The notes: generated from the letters alone by a model not told the origin. A stretch of DNA of 64,000 nt from Mucilaginibacter pineti (GCF_900101875.1 NZ_FNAI01000001.1:310001-374000), one strand, 5' to 3'; numbered from the stretch's first letter, positions 1 to 8,905 are shown. Translations and numbers: made by a program.

Positions 1-1
1 C

Positions 2-361
2 AGGGTTGGGTTAGACAGTAAATTAATGGGCCAGATTAACCTCGTTTTAATTGGGCAGCATTACATCAATCCCAAAGGTTCGTTTACCCTAACTTCGGGT
101 ATATTAAGTGATGATCCGGTTTTACTTGGCGCTAACTTAAGCGCGGTTAACGGAGCTATAAATGGTTTTGTACGCGCAGCAGCAATTGAATTGGAAAACG
201 GCATCCGTATCAATACCGTAAGCCCTGGTGTGGTTGAGGAATCGCCTGTTTATTTTCCCTATTTTCAGGGTCACATACCGGTAACTATGGATCGTGTAAC
301 GCAGGCTTATGTGAAAAGCGCGTTGGGTGCACTTACCGGGCAGGTTTTCCAGGTAGTTTAA
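2..361 (+). CDS. short-chain dehydrogenase/reductase, C-terminal part (5' end outside window)
   Basis: The reading frame is open from the first bases of the window and ends at a TAA at 359-361, so the N-terminal NAD(P)-binding part is missing. What remains resembles the second half of a classical SDR fold: a strand ending in TLTSGI, the stretch NGAINGFVRAAAIELE typical of the helix after the catalytic region, then IRINTVSPGVV, which matches the usual RxNxVxPG segment. The YxxxK catalytic pair normally lies just before AAIELE; here the equivalent position reads LSAVNGAIN, so the canonical Tyr/Lys are not evident and the protein may be an atypical SDR. The substrate cannot be told. It is convergent with the next gene and shares a hairpin terminator with it. 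Confidence 0.8.
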   Translation, partial: RVGLDSKLMGQINLVLIGQHYINPKGSFTLTSGILSDDPVLLGANLSAVNGAINGFVRAAAIELENGIRINTVSPGVVEESPVYFPYFQGHIPVTMDRVTQAYVKSALGALTGQVFQVV

Positions 362-371
362 TTGAGTATAA

Positions 372-408
372 AACAAGTTCGCCAGCCTTACGGGCTGGCG
401 AACTTGTT
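372..408. terminator. bidirectional hairpin terminator
   Basis: A perfect 16-bp stem (372-387 with 393-408) closes a 5-nt loop (TTACG). It lies between two convergent genes, the SDR on + and the deacetylase on -, just after both stops. There is no long T-run, but A/T-rich bases flank both sides, so it could stop transcripts from either direction. Confidence 0.75.
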
Positions 409-421
409 AATACAGCTTGAA

Positions 422-1486
422 TTAATTGATGCTTTCCAGCATTTTTATGTATAATTCAATACCCTCGCGAATTTCATCTACATAAACAAATTCATCGGCA
501 GTATGGGAGCGTGCCGAATCGCCGGGGCCAACTTTAATAGACGGAATATCAAGCAATGATTGATCTGACGTTGTTGGCGAGCCATAAGTAGTTCGGCCTA
601 AAGCAATACCCGCCTGTACAATAGGGTGCTCCCTTGGTATTGATGATGGCTTCAACCTTATGGAACGTGGATTAACATCGCAGCTTACATGCTGGCGAAT
701 GATCTCTAATACTTCCTCATTACGATAAGCATCTGTTACCCTTACATCAACCGTAAACGTGCAGCTTGCAGGTACTACGTTATGTTGCGAACCCGCGTTA
801 ATAATGGTTACCGACATTTTTATCGGTCCAAAAACTTCCGATTCGTTAGGGAACCTGAAATTGCGGAACCACTCAATATCAGTTAAAGCTTTATAAATGG
901 CATTATCGCCCTCTTCACGAGCGGCATGACCTGCGCGACCATGGGCCACACAATCCAATACCATTAAACCACGCTCGGCAATGGCCAGTTGCATCAGCGT
1001 GGGCTCTCCTACTATGCCGAAATCAAGTTTTCCCAGATCAGGGATTATCAGCTCAAGACCATTCACGCCAGAAATTTCTTCTTCGGCGGTAGTGGCCAGG
1101 CAAAAGTTATATTTCAGGTTCTCTTTATCATGAAAATAAAGGAAAACCGCTATCAGCGATACTAAACATCCGCCGGCATCATTACTGCCCAACCCAAAGA
1201 GTTTGCCATCTTCAATTTTAGCATCATACGGGTCGCGCGTGTAGCCCGAATTTGGCTTAACGGTGTCATGATGAGAATTAAGCAGTATGGTTGGTTTGGC
1301 AGCATCATAATGCTTATTCCAGGCCCAGATGTTATTTAGCTTGCGATGTGTTGTTACGCCTTGCTGCTGTAAAAGCTCGTTAATGAGGTCGGCAGTACGG
1401 TCTTCTTCTTTGCTGAAGGATGGTATGGATATTAGTTGCTGCAGTAACGTTACTGCCAGTTGAAATAGATTGTTGCTATCGGCCAT
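422..1486 (-). CDS. M20-family deacylase, ArgE-type (N-acyl-ornithine/-citrulline deacetylase)
   Basis: A 354-aa M20 zinc metallopeptidase. Metal-ligand signatures are present: the HxD of HHDTV (H72, D74), D103 in GSNDAGG, the glutamates of TAEEE (135-137), and a late SHTADEF histidine. GRAGHAAR near residue 187 belongs to the dimerisation (lid) domain. Length and motif spacing fit the arginine-pathway deacetylase used in Bacteroidota, which act on N-acetyl- or N-succinyl-ornithine or -citrulline; the exact acyl group and amino acid cannot be read from sequence. No other arginine gene is adjacent, so the pathway role is inferred from family likeness. The ATG at 1486 gives a normal N-terminus. 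Confidence 0.85.
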   Translation of the reverse strand: MADSNNLFQLAVTLLQQLISIPSFSKEEDRTADLINELLQQQGVTTHRKLNNIWAWNKHYDAAKPTILLNSHHDTVKPNSGYTRDPYDAKIEDGKLFGLGSNDAGGCLVSLIAVFLYFHDKENLKYNFCLATTAEEEISGVNGLELIIPDLGKLDFGIVGEPTLMQLAIAERGLMVLDCVAHGRAGHAAREEGDNAIYKALTDIEWFRNFRFPNESEVFGPIKMSVTIINAGSQHNVVPASCTFTVDVRVTDAYRNEEVLEIIRQHVSCDVNPRSIRLKPSSIPREHPIVQAGIALGRTTYGSPTTSDQSLLDIPSIKVGPGDSARSHTADEFVYVDEIREGIELYIKMLESIN

Positions 1487-1616
1487 ATAAATAGGGATCG
1501 TCCCCCGGTAGTTTGGTCACAAAATTAATACTTTTAATTGGAACCTTCCTGTTAAGTAATACGCGGTTTAATTTTTATAATTGTGTAAACATTACTAAAA
1601 CCTTTTACCAAATATT

Positions 1617-2291
1617 ATGAAAAAGCTATCCCTGCTATGTACATTGTTTGTATTACTGCTGATAAACGCCTCAAACGCCCAGCAAACCGATGTTTATAAT
1701 AAAAATGGTTACAAGCTAACTTTTATTAATTACGATAGCACGCTTGATACCGCGCTGCATACCACTATGGTAAATACTTTTTATAAAGTGTACCCGGTAT
1801 TGGTTAATGCTTACAACCCGGAGAGTATGAAAGAAGTTGTTTTTGTTATCGACACCACTTATAAAGGCGTAGCCGAAACTGGTCGTGGCCGGGTCAGGAT
1901 CAGTTCGCATTGGATGCACCAGCACCCAGAGGATATCGACGTTATTACACACGAAGTAATGCATATTGTGCAGGGATACGGCGGCCGCAGCGGCGGACCG
2001 GGCTGGTTAACCGAGGGTATTGCTGATTACGCCCGCTATAAATACGGCATAAATAACGATGCAGCGCATTGGAGCTTAACGCCATTTAAATCTACCCAAA
2101 GCTATACTAACAGCTACCGCATTACCGCCCGTTTTTTGGCCTGGATAGAGAACAAGGTTAAGCCTGGTGTTGTTAAAGATTTCGACGGCCAGTTGCGTGC
2201 CCACGCTTTTACTGTTGATAGCTGGAAAACCGCGACAGGCAAAACTCTTGACGAACTTTGGGCCGATTACAGCGCCAATCCGGTTATCTGA
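1617..2291 (+). CDS. secreted basic secretory protein (BSP)-family putative metalloprotease
   Basis: A 224-aa protein with a clear signal peptide (KK, a hydrophobic stretch to about residue 20, likely cleavage after SNA). The core has the zinc signature HEVMH (H112-H116) followed by GPGWLTEGIADYARY, in which the later Glu could be the third ligand. This HExxH plus WLxEGxADY arrangement is the hallmark of the plant BSP-like family, also found in Bacteroidota and presumed to be extracellular or periplasmic peptidases. It is monocistronic. Substrate unknown. Confidence 0.8.
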   Translation: MKKLSLLCTLFVLLLINASNAQQTDVYNKNGYKLTFINYDSTLDTALHTTMVNTFYKVYPVLVNAYNPESMKEVVFVIDTTYKGVAETGRGRVRISSHWMHQHPEDIDVITHEVMHIVQGYGGRSGGPGWLTEGIADYARYKYGINNDAAHWSLTPFKSTQSYTNSYRITARFLAWIENKVKPGVVKDFDGQLRAHAFTVDSWKTATGKTLDELWADYSANPVI

Positions 2292-2368
2292 TTGCAATAA
2301 ATCAAAACATATATTATTTTCAATATCTCAAATAAAAATTACGAGGTTTGCGATCTTTAATATCAAAG

Positions 2369-3298
2369 ATGGGAAACTGTAAAATATGCGATGATAAATT
2401 AGGAGATGCCTTCCCCATTCGGGAAATGATGTTGGGCACGCGTGAAGAGTTTAATTACGCGCAGTGCACCGGATGCGGAACTATTCAGATATTGAATATC
2501 CCCGGTAATATTGGTAATTACTATCCTAATTATTATTATTCATTTCATCACAAGATCCCGGCACTTATACAGCTGCCGTTATTCAAACGTATATTTAAAG
2601 ATATCAGGATTAAGAAAAAATATCGGCAAAAAGACACCGATATTTTTAATTACCTGCGGCCTATCCAAACACTTGCATCACACAAAATATTGGATATTGG
2701 CTGCGGCAGCGGTAAACTCATCTGCGAGATGTTTAACCTCGGGTTTCAAAACGTTCAGGGAACCGATAAATTTATTGAAGCCGGATATGATTATGGTTAC
2801 GGGGTAAAAGTATTTAAAAAAGACCTCAGCGAACTGAAAAAGAAAAGCTATAACCTGCTTATGATGCACCATGTGTTTGAGCATATGGATAACCCTGCAG
2901 AAGAGCTCGTAAAATGCCATAGACTGCTAAAAGATGATGGGCACCTCATTATCAGGATTCCGGTAGTTGGTAAAGCATGGGACATTTATAAGACAGACTG
3001 GATTCAGTTAGATGCGCCCCGCCATTTCTTTTTACATACAGTGGCAAGTATGAAAATATTGGCCGGAAAAGCCGGTTTTGTAATTGATAATGTTATTTAT
3101 GATTCTACCGCTTTTCAATTTTGGGGAAGCGAATTGTACAAGCGTGATATCCCTTTTGTGAATGAAAACAAGGAATATCGTTTACCTACAGATTATTATT
3201 CGACCGAAGAGCTTGACAATTATGAACAATTAGCCAGTGGGCTTAATAAAGAGCAACAAGGAGATAGCGCCATCTTTTATTTAACTAAAAGAAGGTAA
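2369..3298 (+). CDS. class I SAM-dependent methyltransferase with N-terminal zinc-ribbon
   Basis: A 309-aa protein if started at the ATG at 2369; an upstream in-frame TTG at 2348 would only add seven unconvincing residues. Two CxxC pairs (C4/C7 and C33/C36) suggest a small zinc knuckle. Residues about 105-120 hold the SAM-binding motif I, ILDIGCGSGKL, followed by the acidic end of strand 2 (GTDKF) and HHVFEHMDNP, the motif of Methyltransf_11/23-like enzymes. PRHFFLHT near residue 220 is often seen in sugar or small-molecule methyltransferases. The zinc-knuckle plus methyltransferase design occurs in surface-polysaccharide C-methyltransferases, but no glycan genes are adjacent, so the substrate is unknown. 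Confidence 0.8.
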   Translation: MGNCKICDDKLGDAFPIREMMLGTREEFNYAQCTGCGTIQILNIPGNIGNYYPNYYYSFHHKIPALIQLPLFKRIFKDIRIKKKYRQKDTDIFNYLRPIQTLASHKILDIGCGSGKLICEMFNLGFQNVQGTDKFIEAGYDYGYGVKVFKKDLSELKKKSYNLLMMHHVFEHMDNPAEELVKCHRLLKDDGHLIIRIPVVGKAWDIYKTDWIQLDAPRHFFLHTVASMKILAGKAGFVIDNVIYDSTAFQFWGSELYKRDIPFVNENKEYRLPTDYYSTEELDNYEQLASGLNKEQQGDSAIFYLTKRR

Positions 3299-3303
3299 CA
3301 AGT

Positions 3304-4611
3304 CTATTCTTCATCCTCAATTTTTGAATGTTTGCGAGTGTCATTCATGGTAATATACAGCGTTAGCGATAGCGCGATACAAATGGTTACATACCAGTAA
3401 AACCATTGCTGATGGTGGGCATTTTTGAAAAGCAGTGCAATGTACTCGGCAGTACCCCCAAACATGGAAACTGCAATAGCATAAGGGAACCCAACACCCA
3501 AGGCCCTCACATTGGCCGGGAATAATTCGGCTTTTACTACTGCATTTATGGAGGTGTATCCGCTTACAATTATCAGCGCGCATAAAATAAGTGCGAAGGC
3601 CACCCAAACATCCTTGGTGTGGCTTAAAAGCGTCATAATGGGGATGGTGCTTACAGTGCCCAATATCCCAAAGCCTATCAGTAAGGGTTTACGGCCAATT
3701 TTATCAGACAGTAAACCAAATGCAGGTTGAACCAGCATAAAAACAACCAGTGTTAAGGTAGATATCAGCGTAGCACTGCTTTTGCTAAACCCGGACGTAT
3801 TAACCAGGAACTTTTGCATGTAGGTGGTAAACGTATAAAAAGCCAGCGTTCCGCCTATGGTTAATCCTATTACGGTAAATACCGCCTTTGGATGTTTGGC
3901 CAATGCGCTTATGGTACCATGCATGGAGTTGGTTTTGTGCCCTTCTTTGGTGAATGATGCCGATTCCTGCAAACTTCGCCTCAAATACATGGTGATAATA
4001 GCTAAAAAAGCACCAATGCCGAACGGGATCCGCCACCCCCAGTCATGCAGTTGTTGCTCGGTTAAAAAGGCACGCTGCAATAGCACTAACACACCCAAGG
4101 CCAATAGCTGCCCCATAATTAGGGTTACATACTGAAAACTTGAATAAAAACCGCGGTGTTTTTTGCCCGCCATTTCGCTGAGGTAGGTGGCGCTGGTGCC
4201 ATACTCCCCTCCTACACTTAAACCTTGTATTATACGGGCAATAACCAATATAACAGGTGCCGCCACACCTATGGATTTATAACCCGGGGTAATTGCTATG
4301 ATCAGCGAACCAACGCTCATTAATAATACCGAGGCAGTCAATGCTTTTTTACGTCCATACTTATCGGCAAAAGTTCCCATGAGCCAGCCTCCAATTGGTC
4401 GCATTAAAAAACCGATGGCAAAGATACCGGCAGTATTTAAAAGCTGTACGGTTTGATTATCCGATGGAAAAAAGGCATCTGAAAAATAGAGGGAAAAAGC
4501 GGTGTACACATACCAATCGTACCATTCTACCAAATTACCTAATGAACCACCTATGATAGATCTTATGCGTCCGGTGGTGGTGTTTGGTGTAGAAGCTGGT
4601 GTTTTTAGCAT
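3304..4611 (-). CDS. MFS transporter, metabolite:H+ symporter (MHS) family
   Basis: I take the ATG at 4611 (435 aa); an upstream in-frame start at 4701 would add 30 residues without a hydrophobic or conserved pattern. The first membrane helix contains GNLVEWYDWY, the signature of the MHS branch (KgtP, ProP, ShiA and relatives). It is followed by the MFS loop 2-3 motif as GTFADKYGRKKAL and a second copy in the other half as GLLSDKIGRKPLL. About 12 hydrophobic segments are visible. Likely cargo is a carboxylic acid such as 2-oxoglutarate or an osmolyte, but it cannot be fixed from sequence. It lies convergent to the methyltransferase with only 5 nt between stops. Confidence 0.85.
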   Translation of the reverse strand: MLKTPASTPNTTTGRIRSIIGGSLGNLVEWYDWYVYTAFSLYFSDAFFPSDNQTVQLLNTAGIFAIGFLMRPIGGWLMGTFADKYGRKKALTASVLLMSVGSLIIAITPGYKSIGVAAPVILVIARIIQGLSVGGEYGTSATYLSEMAGKKHRGFYSSFQYVTLIMGQLLALGVLVLLQRAFLTEQQLHDWGWRIPFGIGAFLAIITMYLRRSLQESASFTKEGHKTNSMHGTISALAKHPKAVFTVIGLTIGGTLAFYTFTTYMQKFLVNTSGFSKSSATLISTLTLVVFMLVQPAFGLLSDKIGRKPLLIGFGILGTVSTIPIMTLLSHTKDVWVAFALILCALIIVSGYTSINAVVKAELFPANVRALGVGFPYAIAVSMFGGTAEYIALLFKNAHHQQWFYWYVTICIALSLTLYITMNDTRKHSKIEDEE

Positions 4612-4725
4612 AATTGAGGTTTTGATAATGGCAATCGTAAATGTAACAGATAATGGCGATTGATGGAAATTGACACAATCAAAAAAATCATTTAAAATCA
4701 ACGGTCAAAATATTTACCTTGTCTG

Positions 4726-6012
4726 ATGCTTTTTACCGAAGACTTTCTTCACTACGTATGGAAATTTCGCCTGTTCGACCGTAATGCGCTGCAAACGGAG
4801 GATGGCGAGGAAATAGAAATATTTTCTACCGGTACCCACAACACCGATTCGGGGCCGGATTTTCACAATGCCCGCTTGCGGATTGGCGACACCGTTTGGG
4901 CCGGCAACGTTGAAGTTCATTTATCAGCATCCGACTGGCAAAAACATGGGCACACCACCGACAATGCTTATGATAATACCATACTCCACGTAGTTTACAG
5001 GAACGATTTGCCATTGGTATTGGCAAATGGCCGCAAGGTACCAACGCTGCAACTTCAGGATCGTGTACCTGTTGAATTATATGCCCGCTACCATCAAATG
5101 GTGTTTGGCAACCAAGCCGTTATCCCGTGCGAAGCAAGTATTGGCGGTATAGATGGGTTAATTATGCACAACTGGCTGACCCGTGTTTTGGTAGAACGGT
5201 TAGAAAAAAAATCAACAGCGGTATTAGCGGCCTTAGCACTTAATCGCGGCGATTGGGAGGAAGTGTTTTACCAGTTTTTGGCTGCCAACTTTGGGTTTAA
5301 AACAAACGCGCTACCATTTGAACTATTGGCCAAATCATTGCCGCAGATCATCCTCGCCAAAAACAAGAACAATCCAATGCAAATTGAGGCATTGATATTT
5401 GGGCAGGCAGGTTTCCTTGAGGGCGAATTAAAGGATGAATACCCTCAGAAACTAAAAACGGAATACAACTATCTGCGTAAAAAATACAACCTCACTCCTA
5501 TTGAAAATCATTTGTGGAAGTTTATGCGGTTACGACCTCAAAATTTTCCTACAGTACGGCTGGCGCAATTTGCAGCATTAATTGTGCAATCAAATCACCT
5601 GTTCTCTAAAATATTGGAAATTAAAAATATTGAAGCGCTGCGTGATTTATTTACCGATATAAAGACAAATAGCTATTGGGATGATCATTACAGGTTTGAT
5701 GTATCTTCCAAGCCATCAGCAAAAAACTTGGGTGCCAAATCTATAGATATTATATTGATCAATACATTGGTTTTATTCCTGTTTAGCTATGGTAAGCACA
5801 ACCAGCAAGAGTACTATATTAGTCGCGCCTTAAAATTATTGGAGAATTTACCAGCCGAAAAAAACAATATTACCGATGATTTTATTAACTTAGGGGTGAA
5901 AATAGATAATGCGTTTGAATCGCAGGCACTGCTGGAGTTAAAAAATAATTATTGTAATTATAAGAAATGCCTGCAATGCGGCGTTGGTAATAGAATACTA
6001 AAACTTGCCTGA
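4726..6012 (+). CDS. DUF2851 family protein
   Basis: A 428-aa conserved protein of Bacteroidota. The N-terminal region with FSTGTHNTDSGPDF, followed by NVEVHLSASDWQKHGH, is the most recognisable part of DUF2851. The arrangement of conserved Asp, Glu and His (SGPDF, EVH, DW, H) is reminiscent of a nuclease-like metal site, but that is speculation. The C-terminus ends with a CxxC-type pair (NYKKCLQCG) suggesting a small metal site. Its stop is followed within 2 nt by the PspC gene, so the two are probably cotranscribed. Biochemical function unknown. Confidence 0.85.
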   Translation: MLFTEDFLHYVWKFRLFDRNALQTEDGEEIEIFSTGTHNTDSGPDFHNARLRIGDTVWAGNVEVHLSASDWQKHGHTTDNAYDNTILHVVYRNDLPLVLANGRKVPTLQLQDRVPVELYARYHQMVFGNQAVIPCEASIGGIDGLIMHNWLTRVLVERLEKKSTAVLAALALNRGDWEEVFYQFLAANFGFKTNALPFELLAKSLPQIILAKNKNNPMQIEALIFGQAGFLEGELKDEYPQKLKTEYNYLRKKYNLTPIENHLWKFMRLRPQNFPTVRLAQFAALIVQSNHLFSKILEIKNIEALRDLFTDIKTNSYWDDHYRFDVSSKPSAKNLGAKSIDIILINTLVLFLFSYGKHNQQEYYISRALKLLENLPAEKNNITDDFINLGVKIDNAFESQALLELKNNYCNYKKCLQCGVGNRILKLA

Positions 6013-6013
6013 T

Positions 6014-6241
6014 ATGCTACAGCGAATACTCACATTTTTTGAAAGGTACTCCTTTGGTGTATGCACCTATCTTGGCGAACGGTTTAATGTATCTATAGCA
6101 AAAATTCGTTTATTCTTTATCTATTCGTCTTTCCTGGCCGTAGGCTTCCCGCTTATATTTTACTTCTTCGCCGGTATAGTGCTCGATATTCGTAACTACG
6201 TTAAACGCAACCGCAGTAGAAGGGCAACTGATTTGTGGTAG
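6014..6241 (+). CDS. small PspC-domain membrane protein
   Basis: A 75-aa protein starting at the ATG one base after the TGA of the DUF2851 gene; a TTG nine bases earlier is less likely. Residues about 10-60 match the PspC domain: an amphipathic start with VCTYLGERFNVS, then a hydrophobic hairpin (SSFLAVGFPLIFYFFAGIVL), then a basic tail (KRNRSRR) expected on the cytoplasmic side. PspC domains are linked to envelope stress in proteobacteria; in Bacteroidota single-domain versions like this one are common and their role is not established. Confidence 0.85.
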   Translation: MLQRILTFFERYSFGVCTYLGERFNVSIAKIRLFFIYSSFLAVGFPLIFYFFAGIVLDIRNYVKRNRSRRATDLW

Positions 6242-6291
6242 TTGTTGATTTTTAATTGAAACCTTAGAGTCTGTCTAAGAACGAAAATTAT

Positions 6292-6423
6292 TCATTGCCG
6301 TTGACTTTAGTCAACGGTAAAAAGGAAGTATTATCATGGGCTTTAGCCCAATTGTCCCAGTGGCTTTTGGGCTAAAGCCACTCATTTTCCAATTATTCCG
6401 TTGACTAAAGTCAACGGCAATGA
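6292..6423. repeat. REP-like palindrome cluster (nested inverted repeats)
   Basis: Two copies of a 26-base unit in opposite orientation (6292-6317 and 6398-6423) are exact reverse complements, and each contains the near-palindrome CCGTTGACTTTAGTCAACGG. Between them lie two further hairpins: TGGGCTTTAGCCCA (6337-6350) and a 7-bp stem at 6361-6380 with GGGCTAAAG inside. The layout resembles paired REP sequences (BIMEs) mobilised by RAYT transposases. It sits between the convergent PspC gene and the DUF1493-like gene and could also act as a terminator or mRNA-stabilising structure. Confidence 0.75.
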
Positions 6424-6469
6424 TCTTTACATGATACATAAATAATTTCAATCAAATTTATACAGCTTC

Positions 6470-6829
6470 TTATACCAACACCCCTTTTTTCACAGCCTCC
6501 TGCAGGTGATGTACTTTAAACTTGGGTTTATAGCAATAGTTTGCCAGGCGCTTTACCCAGGGTTTGTTGTAGCCAAATACTGTTTTTATTAATCGCACCC
6601 GTGTTGAACCTTTAGGATAACCATATTTATACCATGTAAATTTGGAGTTATCAATGCGGAAATGATCGGCAAAATCTGATAGAAAAAGATCTATTTCAAT
6701 ATCAAATATATCCAGGTCAAGATCAATACTCGTGTCAAGGCTTATCGTGCCCGGATCAACCCTGCGTATCTTGTACCTGTCGCAATAATCAACAATAAAT
6801 TCTTTTAAAGGGGGCAGTATTTCTTCCAT
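6470..6829 (-). CDS. DUF1493-like (acyl-carrier-protein-like fold) small protein
   Basis: A 119-aa protein. The middle part (SIDLDLDIFDIEIDLFLSDF, about residues 30-50, then FRIDNSKFTWYKYG) resembles DUF1493, a family with an acyl-carrier-like helical fold in which the modifiable Ser is usually absent. Here the position after DLDLDI is F rather than the DSL of true carrier proteins, so phosphopantetheine attachment is not expected. The basic C-terminal third (KPKFKVHHLQEAVKKG) is typical of the family's helical end. It is monocistronic. Function unknown; family assignment moderate. Confidence 0.55.
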   Translation of the reverse strand: MEEILPPLKEFIVDYCDRYKIRRVDPGTISLDTSIDLDLDIFDIEIDLFLSDFADHFRIDNSKFTWYKYGYPKGSTRVRLIKTVFGYNKPWVKRLANYCYKPKFKVHHLQEAVKKGVLV

Positions 6830-7020
6830 TAAACGAATATGTTTTTGATATTTCTGTCTATAGGACGTTGCTTTTAAATTAAAGGTTGCATCAAATTTAA
6901 CTTATTTATAAAATAATACCTGTTAAATAAAGTTAAACACGTTATAATGTTGTGTTGAGCTTTTTTAGTCAATATTTAAAGGTTGATTGTTATAATTGCA
7001 CAACGATATTTGAATACCCC

Positions 7021-7710
7021 ATGAAACTAAAAGTAATAGCTTTTGACGCCGACGATACCTTATGGGTTAATGAACCGTATTTCCAAAATACTGAAAAACG
7101 CTTTTGCAGTTTGCTCGAGGATTTTTTACCGCAGCACACCACTTCAAGCGAACTTTTTAAGGTTGAGGTAGCTAATCTGACACTTTATGGTTACGGTATA
7201 AAGGGATATATCCTGAGTATGATTGAGGCGGCGCTAAAAATAACCGACAAAAAGATAGGGATTGAAGCTATTGACCTGATACTGGAGTATGGCAAAGAAA
7301 TGCTGAACGAACCTATTGAACTGTTAAACGGCGTTGAAGATGTGCTTGCGGCTTTAAAAAATGATTTCCGGCTGGTGGTAGCAACCAAGGGCGATCTGCT
7401 TGACCAAGAACGCAAGCTAAAAAAATCGGGACTATCACATTATTTTCACCATATCGAGATCATGTCTGACAAGCAGGAGGATGATTATACCAAACTCCTG
7501 AAACACCTTGATATTAACGCAGATGAGTTCTTGATGGTGGGCAACTCCTTAAAATCAGATGTAATGCCGGTGCTGAACATTGGAGGGCATGCTATTCATG
7601 TACCCTTTCATACCACTTGGGCACACGAGCATGTAGAAACCAGCCTCACCCACAAAAACTTTAAACAGGCTGATACACTCAGCGATATTTTGCCGTACAT
7701 AATTGCATGA
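7021..7710 (+). CDS. HAD-superfamily hydrolase (phosphatase-like)
   Basis: I place the start at the ATG at 7021 (229 aa) because motif I follows immediately: FDADDTLW near residues 8-15, with nucleophile and acid/base aspartates. An upstream GTG at 6952 would add a poorly conserved leader. A helical cap lies at about 20-95, motif II is VVATKG, and motif III/IV is GNSLKSDVMPVLNIGG. This is a subfamily IA HAD of the YjjG/phosphatase type, probably acting on a small phosphorylated metabolite. The last four bases overlap the next gene (ATGA), so they are translationally coupled. Confidence 0.85.
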   Translation: MKLKVIAFDADDTLWVNEPYFQNTEKRFCSLLEDFLPQHTTSSELFKVEVANLTLYGYGIKGYILSMIEAALKITDKKIGIEAIDLILEYGKEMLNEPIELLNGVEDVLAALKNDFRLVVATKGDLLDQERKLKKSGLSHYFHHIEIMSDKQEDDYTKLLKHLDINADEFLMVGNSLKSDVMPVLNIGGHAIHVPFHTTWAHEHVETSLTHKNFKQADTLSDILPYIIA

Positions 7711-8333
7711 AACACAAATTAAACCTGGATACCTGGGAACGTAAGGAGCATTTCAATTTTTTCAAAACATTTGAAGAACCTTATTACGGTGTTACGGTAA
7801 ATATTGATTGCACCGCTGCATATAACTTTACAAAAACAAACGGACATTCCTTCTTTTTGTATTACATGCACAAATCATTGGCTGCAGCGCAGGCCATTGA
7901 ACAGTTTAAATACCGCATAGAAGGCGACGAAGTATTTGTACATGACCAGATTGATGCCGGATCGACAATCGGTCGTAGTAATGGTACTTTTGGGTTTGGT
8001 CACATCATTTATTACCCCACATTTAAGGAGTTTGAAACCGAAGCAAAAAAGGAAATTGCCGATGTACAAAGCCGTACAGATTTAATACGAACTGATGTGG
8101 ACAACATTATCCGTTTTTCTGCTTTACCCTGGATTAATTTTACCAGTATCTCGCACGCGCGGGCGTTTGCATTCCCGGATAGCTGCCCTAAAATATCATT
8201 TGGAAAGATGACCGATGTAGATGGCAAAAAATCAATGCCGGTATCAATCCATGTGCATCATGCGCTGGTAGATGGCCTGCATGTTGGGCAGTTTATTGAT
8301 CGTTTCCAGCAATTGATGAATAGTGGTGCTTAA
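7707..8333 (+). CDS. chloramphenicol acetyltransferase (CAT)-like acyltransferase
   Basis: A 208-aa protein close to the CAT family length (about 215). The diagnostic active-site block HHALVDGLH (H184-H185, D189-G190) is intact, and NFTSISHARAF resembles the conserved NFT-S segment of CAT. The fold is a trimer in which the second His attacks with acetyl-CoA. Chromosomal relatives in Bacteroidota are often not resistance determinants and their acceptor is unknown, so I do not claim chloramphenicol resistance. The gene overlaps the HAD gene by 4 nt at its start, and its stop overlaps the stop of the opposing GNAT gene. Confidence 0.8.
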   Translation: MKHKLNLDTWERKEHFNFFKTFEEPYYGVTVNIDCTAAYNFTKTNGHSFFLYYMHKSLAAAQAIEQFKYRIEGDEVFVHDQIDAGSTIGRSNGTFGFGHIIYYPTFKEFETEAKKEIADVQSRTDLIRTDVDNIIRFSALPWINFTSISHARAFAFPDSCPKISFGKMTDVDGKKSMPVSIHVHHALVDGLHVGQFIDRFQQLMNSGA

Positions 8334-8842
8334 ATTGATTTCTCCATTACTATCAGTTCTATGATTACGTCTTTAGGTTCGCCAAAGCGGCCATGTGCAT
8401 GAAAAGGCTGAATTTCGCCGGTAAATGTATAACCCCGGCGTTCATACCAGCTAATAAGTTCCTTACGGCTGCGAATTACTGTCATGGTGATAGTATGCAA
8501 GCCTAATTGGCTTGCAACATCTTCTGCTGCTACAAGCAAGGCCCTGCCCACACCTTTGCCTTGCAACACTGGTGATACACTAAACATACCCAAATAAAGC
8601 TTATCATCCTTCACCTCAAGGTACACCGAACCAGTAATTTTATCATCATCATCGGTATGTTTTAGTAAAGTGATGTTATCGTCATTGAAATATTCGGTAA
8701 GCATAGGCTCATCAATGCGGATACCTCCAATAAGGTCGGCCTCAGATGTCCAGCCTTTTTTTGACTCTTCACCGCGATACGCGCTGTTTATTAATACATT
8801 AAGTTCGGCAACATCAGCAAGGGTAGCTTTTGTGATAGGCAT
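8330..8842 (-). CDS. GNAT-family N-acetyltransferase
   Basis: A 170-aa GNAT. Motif A, the acetyl-CoA pyrophosphate loop, is visible as VLQGKGVGRALLVAAEDVA (the Q/RxxGxG/A signature) in the second half, preceded by the strand YLGMFSVSPV. SWYERRGYTFTGE is the typical motif B end. The N-terminus (TKATLADVAELNVLINSAYR) is a standard GNAT start. Acceptor unknown. Its stop codon overlaps that of the CAT-like gene by two bases, a tail-to-tail arrangement with no room for a separate terminator. Confidence 0.85.
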   Translation of the reverse strand: MPITKATLADVAELNVLINSAYRGEESKKGWTSEADLIGGIRIDEPMLTEYFNDDNITLLKHTDDDDKITGSVYLEVKDDKLYLGMFSVSPVLQGKGVGRALLVAAEDVASQLGLHTITMTVIRSRKELISWYERRGYTFTGEIQPFHAHGRFGEPKDVIIELIVMEKSI

Positions 8843-8905
8843 ATTGAAAATTTGGAAAGCAAACTTAATACTTAGCGCAAAGAAAAAAAAGCTTGCTGCT
8901 GCTAT

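Noticed and set aside
137..376. Antisense frame over the SDR fragment
   Set aside because: A shadow of the sense gene; no family motif.
4612..4701. 30-residue N-terminal extension of the MFS transporter
   Set aside because: No conservation expected and no hydrophobic or signal pattern; the ATG at 4611 is a better start.
7707..8333. Acquired chloramphenicol resistance gene
   Set aside because: Chromosomal context, coupling to a HAD gene and no mobile element; resistance cannot be claimed from sequence.
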